Source of the DNA: DASPKO01 sp035628055
Lineage (GTDB): Bacteria > Planctomycetota > Phycisphaerae > Phycisphaerales > UBA1924
Assembly (NCBI GenBank): GCA_035628055.1
Contig: DASPKO010000171.1
Span: 1 to 5,492, forward strand
Length of the DNA stretch: 5,492 nt
Direction of reading: 5' to 3'
The position numbers were made by a program, and so were the translations under genes. The notes below the pieces were generated by a model that saw nothing but the letters and a program-made list of their open reading frames with translations, was not told the origin of the DNA and ran no database searches. Below, piece by piece: positions 1 to 5,492 of the stretch (positions are counted from its first letter, which is position 1; every line of letters starts with the position of its first letter).

Positions 1-153
1 GACCTCATCAACATCGGGACGAACTTCTGGGCGTACCCCCTGGCGGTCATCCGTGGCGGGCTGCGGGCCTCCTATGGTTTCGGGTTCCTTTTGGATAGGA
101 ACTTCGGAAACGACGTCTTTGGCGCCCCGCCGGTCAACGCCCAGGGCTTCTAG
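1..153 (+). CDS. C-terminal end of an upstream protein (5' truncated), possibly envelope or polysaccharide export
   Basis: Frame 1 is open from the first base to a TAG at 151-153 and gives the last 50 residues of a protein whose start lies outside the window. Of its 50 codons, 43 end in G or C, matching the genes downstream, so I take it as real coding sequence. The tail begins DLINIGTNFWAYPLAV, has a Gly/aromatic-rich middle (RGGLRASYGFGFLLDRNFG) and ends VNAQGF. It shows no C-terminal sorting signal: there is no PEP-like motif, hydrophobic helix or basic end. I do not recognise the family. The opening DLI could be the end of the 'GD.I' strand that closes SLBB/Wza-type polysaccharide export proteins, which often sit near exosortase genes, but this rests mainly on context. 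An outer-membrane protein tail is an alternative. It lies 165 bases upstream of the exosortase gene on the same strand. Coding is near certain; function is a weak guess. Confidence 0.8.
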   Translation, partial: DLINIGTNFWAYPLAVIRGGLRASYGFGFLLDRNFGNDVFGAPPVNAQGF

Positions 154-318
154 AAGCCCGACGCGGCTCAACCCGTCCCGGTGCGCACGTCGAAACAGTG
201 CGTGTGCCCGTGCGCGCTCGCCGGCCGGATCGGTCGCCGGTCGGGCGTGCCCGGCGTGAACCCGGTCCTCGCCCTGGCGTAGCAGGGCCGGAGATCGGCC
301 AGAGGGACACAGCGCCCC
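154..318. other. Intergenic spacer before the exosortase gene
   Basis: This 165-base spacer is GC-rich and has no good open frame with its own ribosome binding site. I see no convincing -10/-35 pair, no sigma-54 type GG/GC element and no hairpin followed by a T-run, so neither a promoter nor a terminator can be placed. It contains an 8-base palindrome (GTGCGCAC, 181-188), a short inverted repeat (CCGGC 221-225 with GCCGG 236-240) and a wider 7-base one (GCCCGAC 156-162 with GTCGGGC 240-246). All are of a size expected by chance at this base composition. The gap is wide enough to hold a promoter, so whether the exosortase gene is cotranscribed with the upstream gene is open. Confidence 0.5.
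302..307 (+). promoter_or_regulatory. Possible ribosome binding site of the exosortase-EpsI gene
   Basis: GAGGGA lies 11 bases before the GTG at 319. The spacing is somewhat long, so it is a modest match. It supports the GTG because the same frame is closed by a TAG at 280-282 and holds no other ATG or GTG in between. Confidence 0.4.
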
Positions 319-2190
319 GTGACCACGGCGCCGGCGAGCTCAACGCGACCGGGAGAGGTCCTCCCGCCTGAGACGGCCCGTGCCGGCACGGGCACGTGCG
401 CGCGCTACGGCCTGGGCGCGCTGGGCGTCGGCGCCTGGGTGACCATCGCCCTGCTCGCGGCATCGGTGATCGTGCTGTACTGGCCGTGGCTGGTCCGCCA
501 GAACTTCTTCTGCGTGGAGCGCAGCGCCGACTGGGGCCACGCCTATGTCGTCCCCCTGATCAGCGGGTACCTGGTCTGGCAGCGCCGGCGCGAGCTGCTG
601 GCCTTGCGGCCGGCGACGTTCTGGCCCGGGGCGGTGGTGCTGGCGACGGGCATCGCCTGCTATGTCTTCTTCTGTGTTGGTTTCTACAACCACATGGCCC
701 AGGGCTGGTCGCTCGTGCTCACGGTCTTCGGGCTCGTGCTCTTCCTGCTCGGGCCGGCCTACCTGCCCTGGCTGACGCTCCCGGTGGCCTTCCTGCTCCT
801 GGGCATCACCATCTCGGACATGGTGATGACGCGCATCACCGCGCCGATGCAGCTCATCGCCAGCAAGGGGGCCTACATCCTCCTCAACCTCATCGGGGTC
901 AACACCCTGCTGGCGGGCAACCGTCTCGACATCATCCCCGGCGGCGGGGGCGCGACCATCCCCCTCCAGGTGGCCGAGGCCTGCGCCGGGATGCGGACGC
1001 TCATCGCCTTCGTGGCGCTGGGCGCCGCGGTGGCGCTCCTCTCGACGCGCGTGTGGTGGCAGCGCGTCGCGGTGCTGATGCTCGCGGTGCCCGTGGCCCT
1101 GCTCATGAACACCCTGCGCGTGGTCGCCCTCGGGCTGGTCTCCCTCGCCGACCCCGACCTGGCCGGCGGCGAGGCGCACACGCTCATCGGCACGCTCACG
1201 CTCATCCCCGGCTTCTTCCTGTTCATGGCCTGCGTGTGGGTGCTCAAGCGCGGCACGGCCCCGCGCGAGCCCGCCGCCTCCCCGGCCTCTCCGTGCGCGG
1301 CCCTCCCGGCCCCGGCCCTCTCGTGGCGGCCCCGCCCCGCGGTCCTGGTGGCCCTGGCGGCCCTGATCGGCTCGGCGGGCGCCTTCGGGGCGGCGCGGGC
1401 CCAGATGGGCATCCGCCTGAGGAAGAAGCCCATCGAGGCCCCGGGCGGACGCCAGGTCCACGCCGTGCCGGCCGTGCTGCCTTCCTGGGAACGGCTGGGC
1501 GACGACGGACGCATGAGCGCCGAGGAGATGCATGAGCTGGGCACCGACAACTTCCTGACCCGGGTGTACCGGGCGAAGCGGCCCATGCCCGGGTTCGGCC
1601 CGGCGCTCGAGGTGCAGGTGCACCTGGCCTACGAGACCGGCATGATCGAGGCGGTCCCGCACGTGCCGGAGCGGTGCATGGTCGGGCACGGGTGGGCGAT
1701 CGGCCCCGAGGGGTCCCGGCGCGTGCCGATCCCCCTGGAGACGTCCCGGTGGCGCGCCGCGGGTGTTGGACCCGCGGGACCCGAGTACGTGACGAGCCTG
1801 GACCGGCTGACCAGCGACGCGCCGGGGTCGCAGCAGCGGATCACCTTCGATCCCGGGGCGATCCAGATGCAGGTGACCCACTTCGTCAACAGCGAGACGG
1901 GGGCCGCGTCCTACGCGGGGTACTTCTTCATCGCCAACGGGCTGACGTGCGCCACCGCGGAGCAGGTGCGCTCGCTCGCGTTCGACCTGCGGGCCGACTA
2001 CGCGTACTTCCTGAAGGTTCAGTTCCACTCCCGGCAGGCGCGGTCGCACGAGGAGCTGGCCCGGGCGGCCGGGCTCCTGCTCGACGAGCTCCTGCCCGAG
2101 CTCGCCCGGTGCGTGCCGGACTGGGCGGAGGTGAGGCGGGGGACGTATCCGGTGCCCGAGACGGGCCAGGGCCAGGCCGGCGCCCCCTGA
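319..2190 (+). CDS. Exosortase fused to an EpsI-type (DUF3485) domain
   Basis: This 623-residue inner-membrane protein should act as an exosortase, cutting and probably transferring proteins with a C-terminal sorting tail after export. The exosortase core spans about residues 35-310 with roughly eight hydrophobic segments. The early DWGHAYVVPLISGYLVW stretch is typical of the family. The catalytic set is complete: Cys222 in EACAGMRTL, Arg267 in MNTLRV and His287 in GEAHTL. A Pro/Ala-rich linker (about 313-340) and a further membrane helix (about 340-358) lead to an EpsI domain, predicted to be periplasmic. Its marks are W390, the FLTRVY motif (412-417), and HVPERCMVGHGW with H448, C453, H457 and W459. 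The EpsI role is not settled; in many exosortase loci it is a separate protein of about 200-230 residues. The GTG start is the only one after the upstream stop. It is 38 bases from the TPR gene, so an operon is likely. The exosortase subtype cannot be fixed without a profile search. Confidence 0.92.
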   Translation: MTTAPASSTRPGEVLPPETARAGTGTCARYGLGALGVGAWVTIALLAASVIVLYWPWLVRQNFFCVERSADWGHAYVVPLISGYLVWQRRRELLALRPATFWPGAVVLATGIACYVFFCVGFYNHMAQGWSLVLTVFGLVLFLLGPAYLPWLTLPVAFLLLGITISDMVMTRITAPMQLIASKGAYILLNLIGVNTLLAGNRLDIIPGGGGATIPLQVAEACAGMRTLIAFVALGAAVALLSTRVWWQRVAVLMLAVPVALLMNTLRVVALGLVSLADPDLAGGEAHTLIGTLTLIPGFFLFMACVWVLKRGTAPREPAASPASPCAALPAPALSWRPRPAVLVALAALIGSAGAFGAARAQMGIRLRKKPIEAPGGRQVHAVPAVLPSWERLGDDGRMSAEEMHELGTDNFLTRVYRAKRPMPGFGPALEVQVHLAYETGMIEAVPHVPERCMVGHGWAIGPEGSRRVPIPLETSRWRAAGVGPAGPEYVTSLDRLTSDAPGSQQRITFDPGAIQMQVTHFVNSETGAASYAGYFFIANGLTCATAEQVRSLAFDLRADYAYFLKVQFHSRQARSHEELARAAGLLLDELLPELARCVPDWAEVRRGTYPVPETGQGQAGAP

Positions 2191-2209
2191 GGCGGCGGCA
2201 TTCTTCAAT

Positions 2210-2218
2210 AGAGAGAGA
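2210..2218 (+). promoter_or_regulatory. Ribosome binding site of the TPR gene
   Basis: The run AGAGAGAGA sits 10 bases before the ATG at 2229 in an otherwise short 38-base gap. It is the only purine-rich GA tract there. No other ATG or GTG in the same frame occurs between the end of the exosortase gene and this ATG, which settles the start. The gap shows no terminator, which supports cotranscription. Confidence 0.6.
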
Positions 2219-2228
2219 TCACACGCAC

Positions 2229-5200
2229 ATGAGCACGAGACACGCGCGCGGCAATACGACGTTCCTGGTGGTGCTGGCGGTGATCGTCTGCGCCGTCTTC
2301 GTGGGGGTGGCCGCGGTGGGCCTGAAGCAGGCGCGCAAGAGCCCGCAGAAGCTCGTCGCCCTCGGCGACCAGCAGGCCCAGCAGAACGACTACGAGAAGG
2401 CGGTCCAGTACTACTCCAAGGCGGTCAACAAGGACCAAACCAACCCCGAGTGGCTCGAGCGCTGGGTCGGGGCCATGGAGAAGACCACGCCCGACTCGCG
2501 CGACGCCTACACCGAGCGGTACGCGCGCGAGTACCGACCGGCCCTGCTGGCCCTGGCCAAGGCCAAGGGCGACGGGGCGTCCTATCGGCGGTTTCTCGAA
2601 GAGACGCTCCAGACGCTCCGGGCCGGAGACCTGAAGAACCTGGAGGGGTTCGTCTCGCTCACCGACGACCTGATCAAGGAGCTGCCCGCCGAGGCGCCGG
2701 CCGTGCCCACGATCCGGCGCTTTCGCGGGATGGGCAAGGTCGCCATGATCACCCCCGGCGTCGCCCCGAGCGCGCAGGAGCGCGAGCAGGTGGAGGCCGA
2801 TCTGGCGGCCGCGCTGGCCGCGGACCCCGGCGACGAGGAGGCGCTGGTGACGCTCGCCAGCCTGCACCGCCGGCTCGCGGCCCAGCACCGCCAGGACCGG
2901 CAGGACGAGGCCGCCCAGCGCGAGCTCGCCGCGGCCCGGAAGCTCTTGACGGACTTTGCGGCGTCCCATCCTCACTCCCCGCTGGCGCTCGCCGAGCTGG
3001 CCGCCCTCGAGATGGAGTCGGCCCGTGGCACGGCGGCGCGGGGCGCCGTGACGGCGCTCCCGCCCGAGGTCTCGGCCCGCGTGATCGAGGCGGTCGCCGC
3101 CGCCCCGCCCGAGAAGCTCAAGCCCGGCGTGGTGGCCGCCGCGGCCGGCCTGGCCCGGATGCTCCCCGAGGGGGGTGCCGAGCGGGCGCTGGAGGTTTAC
3201 GAGGCGGCGCTGGCCAAGCGACCGGGCGACGCCCAGATCGAGTTTGCCCGCGCCAGCCAGCTCCACTCCATGGGACGGAGCGACGAGGCGGCGGCGGCCT
3301 TCAAGGCCCTGGCCGCCCGTCCGGACCTGCCGCTGAGCCTCGAAGGGCTCAACCTGTTCGGGCTGCGCGAGCTGGCGGCGCTGCGGCACTTCGACGCCGT
3401 CCTGGCGGGCTGGCGCCCGGACCTCGAGCCGGCCGGGCGGGCCGAGCTGCTCACGCGGGCCCGCGCCGTGCGCGCCGACCTGGTCGGGCGGGTCAAGGAC
3501 TCGGCGCCGGTCGTGACCCTGATCGACGCCAAGCTGGCCTACCTCGAGGGCGAGTACGCCGAGGCGACGCGTCTGCTCTCGAAGTACCACAAGGACACGG
3601 CCGGTGGTGACGCCTCCTCGCTGCTGCTGCTGGGCGAGGTGCAGCTCCGCCAGGGGAACACCGGGGCGGCCCGCGAGCAGTTCCGCGAGGCGGCCAAGCG
3701 CAGCCCCTCGGACGTGCGCGCCCACCTGGCCGTGGCGGGAACCGAGCTGAGCATGAACGACGCGGAGGCGGCCCGGGCGAGCTACGCCCGGGTCGTGGAG
3801 CTGGACCCGGGCAACACCGAGGCGGCCCAGAAGCTGGCGCTGCTCGACGAGCTCTCCAAGGGGGCCCAGAGCTCCGACGTCTTCGTGCGCGCCCAGAGCG
3901 AGGTGAACCAGCTCCTGACCCGCGACCCGCCCGACACCGCCGGCGCCCTCGCCAAGGCCACGGCGGCGCGCGACGCCCACCCCGACGACGCGCGCTTGGC
4001 CATCCTGCTGGCCAGGCTGCAGGTGGGTTCCAAGGACCGCCCCGCGGCACGGGCGACGCTCGAGCAGGCGCTGGCCCGGCATCCCGACCACGCCGGCCTG
4101 AAGCAGATGCTGGCGGCGGTCCAGGGCGACGACCCGACGCAGGCCGCCCTGGCGGCCGTGGAGCAGAGCGGCGAGCCCGAGCTGATCAAGCATCTGCAGC
4201 GCTACGACATCTACGGTCGGGCGCAGCGCCCGGACGAGGCGCTCCGCGAGCTCAGGGCCGCCGAGAAGCTCGGGCCGGAACATCCCGCGGTGGTCGACGC
4301 CCTCCTGCACCACGCCGTCGGGGCCAACGACAAGGCGGAAGTGGCCCGCCTGGCCCAGCTCGGGGAGAGCAAGAACCTGGACAAGGTCGGGGGGGTGACG
4401 TACCGAGCCCGCCTGGCCGCCTTCGAGCAGCGCTACGCCGACGCGCTGGCGATGCTGCGCCAGGCGATCGAGCAGGACCCGATGAATCCGGCCCTGCACC
4501 GCTTCATGGGCGACGTGGCCTCGCGCACCGGCGACCACGAACTGGCGGCGCGTTCCTTCCGCGAGGCGGTCCGCGCCCGACCCAGCGACCCGACCTCGGT
4601 CCGCGGGCTCGTCGGCTCGCTGGCCGCGCTGGGACGACTCGACGAGGCGCTCCAGGCGGCCCGGGAGGCGCAGCGGACCCTCGGGGGCGATCCGGAAGTC
4701 CAGCGACTCCGCCTCACGCTCGAGGAGCAGGCCCCGGGCGGGGACAAGGCGCTGGCCCTGTCGGTCCGCCGGCGCATGGCCCAGAGCAACCCGGACGACG
4801 TGCCCAACCGGGTCAGCCTCGCGGCGCTGGCGATCCGCCAAGGGGAACGCGAGCTGGCGACTCGTCTCGTCGCCGAGCTCGAGGGAAAGGCCGACGCGGC
4901 CGTGATGGCCGAGCTCAGGGCCACGCTCGCCGCGGCCGGGGGTGACGTGGAGGGGGCCAAGCGGGTCATGCAGGAGCACATCGCCTCGCTGCCCGCCGAG
5001 CGGCGGACGATCACGCCGTACTTCGTCCTGGCGCGGGTGCTCGAGCAGGCGGGGCGCCCCGAGGAGGCTCTGGCGGCCATGGAGCCGGCGCGCGAGCTGC
5101 AGGACCCCGCGACGCGGCCGGTTGACCAGGAGATGGGGGCCCTGGCCTTCCGGGCCCGGCGATACCCCGAGGCGCTGACGGCCTTCACGCGGGCCCTGGA

Positions 5201-5492
5201 GGGGGTCGAGAAGGACCCCGACAACCGGCTGCTCAAGGCGGTCGTGCAGACCCAGCTCCTGCTGGGCAGGTTCGAGGAGGCCGAGCGCACCGTGGCGCAG
5301 CTCGGCCCCGCGGCGGAGGGCGATCATCAGCTCGCGATGCTGCGGGGCGACGCGGCGGCGGGGCGCGGCGACCCGGAGCGGGCGCGCCGTCTCTACGACG
5401 ACGCCGCCAAGCTGGCGCCCCGCGACCCGATGGTCTTCGTGCGCCGCGCCGAGTTCCTGATGCGCCAGCCCGACCCGGGCTCGCTCCGCGAC
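2229..5492 (+). CDS. Large membrane-anchored TPR-repeat protein, PrsT-like in architecture (3' truncated)
   Basis: The frame is open for 1088 codons to the right edge with no stop, so the C-terminus is missing. Residues 12-32 form one hydrophobic helix. Cys21 lies inside it after Val-Ile-Val, which is not a lipobox, so I read it as an uncleaved anchor rather than a lipoprotein signal. The rest is Ala/Leu/Glu/Arg-rich helical sequence with about 13 recognisable 34-residue TPR units. The clearest are at about 39-72, 335-366, 462-495, 496-529, 587-620, 653-686, 720-753, 754-787, 788-821, 929-960, 963-996, 998-1027 and 1031-1064, with the usual Gly8, Ala20, Ala27 and Pro32 pattern. Residues 73-190 are helical but not clearly TPR. 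TPR arrays bind other proteins, so a scaffold in exopolysaccharide assembly or export is likely. The nearest named relative by context is PrsT of PEP-CTERM/exosortase loci, usually a lipoprotein of about 900 residues; this one is already longer. The repeat fold is certain; the PrsT link is inference. Confidence 0.88.
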   Translation, partial: MSTRHARGNTTFLVVLAVIVCAVFVGVAAVGLKQARKSPQKLVALGDQQAQQNDYEKAVQYYSKAVNKDQTNPEWLERWVGAMEKTTPDSRDAYTERYAREYRPALLALAKAKGDGASYRRFLEETLQTLRAGDLKNLEGFVSLTDDLIKELPAEAPAVPTIRRFRGMGKVAMITPGVAPSAQEREQVEADLAAALAADPGDEEALVTLASLHRRLAAQHRQDRQDEAAQRELAAARKLLTDFAASHPHSPLALAELAALEMESARGTAARGAVTALPPEVSARVIEAVAAAPPEKLKPGVVAAAAGLARMLPEGGAERALEVYEAALAKRPGDAQIEFARASQLHSMGRSDEAAAAFKALAARPDLPLSLEGLNLFGLRELAALRHFDAVLAGWRPDLEPAGRAELLTRARAVRADLVGRVKDSAPVVTLIDAKLAYLEGEYAEATRLLSKYHKDTAGGDASSLLLLGEVQLRQGNTGAAREQFREAAKRSPSDVRAHLAVAGTELSMNDAEAARASYARVVELDPGNTEAAQKLALLDELSKGAQSSDVFVRAQSEVNQLLTRDPPDTAGALAKATAARDAHPDDARLAILLARLQVGSKDRPAARATLEQALARHPDHAGLKQMLAAVQGDDPTQAALAAVEQSGEPELIKHLQRYDIYGRAQRPDEALRELRAAEKLGPEHPAVVDALLHHAVGANDKAEVARLAQLGESKNLDKVGGVTYRARLAAFEQRYADALAMLRQAIEQDPMNPALHRFMGDVASRTGDHELAARSFREAVRARPSDPTSVRGLVGSLAALGRLDEALQAAREAQRTLGGDPEVQRLRLTLEEQAPGGDKALALSVRRRMAQSNPDDVPNRVSLAALAIRQGERELATRLVAELEGKADAAVMAELRATLAAAGGDVEGAKRVMQEHIASLPAERRTITPYFVLARVLEQAGRPEEALAAMEPARELQDPATRPVDQEMGALAFRARRYPEALTAFTRALEGVEKDPDNRLLKAVVQTQLLLGRFEEAERTVAQLGPAAEGDHQLAMLRGDAAAGRGDPERARRLYDDAAKLAPRDPMVFVRRAEFLMRQPDPGSLRD

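Noticed and set aside
156..246. GCCCGAC / GTCGGGC inverted repeat enclosing CCGGC / GCCGG in the spacer
   Set aside because: Short arms, a 77-base separation and GC-only content make it likely to be chance. There is no match to a riboswitch, operator or terminator.
53..259. Small 68-residue + frame across the upstream gene end and spacer
   Set aside because: Overlaps the well-supported frame ending at 153, has a Ser/Arg/Pro-rich shadow-like composition and no convincing ribosome binding site.
396..1535. Alternative + frame of 379 codons inside the exosortase gene
   Set aside because: Arg/Gly/Pro/Ala-rich product typical of a shifted reading of GC-rich coding DNA, with no domain and no own ribosome binding site.
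1757..1777. Perfect 8-base inverted repeat with 5-base loop (CCGCGGGT / ACCCGCGG)
   Set aside because: Lies inside the EpsI coding region with no T-run after it. At this GC content about one such hairpin in a window of this size is expected by chance, and the codons read normally through it.
340..2208. Open frame of 622 codons on the - strand, opposite the exosortase gene, overlapping the previous one by 4 bases
   Set aside because: Same cause: in-register mirror of a G/C-ending gene. The His/Arg/Gly-rich product has no fold signature, and the sense strand carries the complete exosortase and EpsI motifs. The neat 4-base overlap is a coincidence.
2450..3610. Alternative + frame of 386 codons inside the TPR gene
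   Set aside because: Its Arg/Gly/Ala-rich composition is a frameshifted shadow. The overlapping frame shows TPR periodicity and G/C third positions throughout.
2205..5327. Open frame of 1040 codons on the - strand, opposite the TPR gene
   Set aside because: Its codons are in exact register with the + strand gene. A stop there needs TTA, CTA or TCA in the sense codons, which are almost absent when codons end in G/C. The product is a Gly/Arg/Leu/Gln-rich string with no recognisable domain, while the + strand gives a clean TPR array with an anchor.

Overview
The window is very GC-rich, and every gene in it reads on the + strand. It holds three genes: the last 50 codons of an upstream gene (1-153), one complete gene (319-2190) and the first 1088 codons of a large gene that runs off the right edge (2229-5492). 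There is no rRNA, tRNA, CRISPR array, insertion sequence or phage signal. No stretch without a gene exceeds 300 bases; the longest gap is 165 bases.

The centre is a polytopic membrane protein that joins two parts normally made as separate proteins. The first is an exosortase, with an intact Cys222 / Arg267 / His287 triad in its usual sequence context. The second is a C-terminal EpsI-type (DUF3485) domain with the HVPERC...HGW signature. Exosortases are membrane transpeptidase-like enzymes that process proteins carrying a C-terminal sorting tail (PEP-CTERM and relatives) in Gram-negative bacteria that make exopolysaccharide. A short 38-base gap with a GA-rich ribosome binding site leads to a membrane-anchored protein made almost entirely of tetratricopeptide (TPR) repeats. 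It resembles in architecture the PrsT TPR proteins of exosortase loci. The upstream fragment is clearly coding by codon use but too short to name; its position and its Gly/aromatic-rich end would suit an envelope or polysaccharide-export protein.

Taken together the window looks like part of an exopolysaccharide/protein-sorting locus. The fusion enzyme would cut sorting-tailed proteins at the membrane, and the TPR protein would be a scaffold for the assembly or export machinery. No substrate with a sorting tail lies in the window, so the tail recognised by this enzyme is unknown.

The organism is probably a high-GC diderm. The high GC, the exosortase-EpsI fusion and the very long anchored TPR protein make me lean towards Planctomycetota, but this is an inference at low confidence; Acidobacteriota, Verrucomicrobiota or deltaproteobacterial lineages cannot be excluded. 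Long open frames on the - strand are mirror images of the genes caused by G/C-ending codons, not genes.
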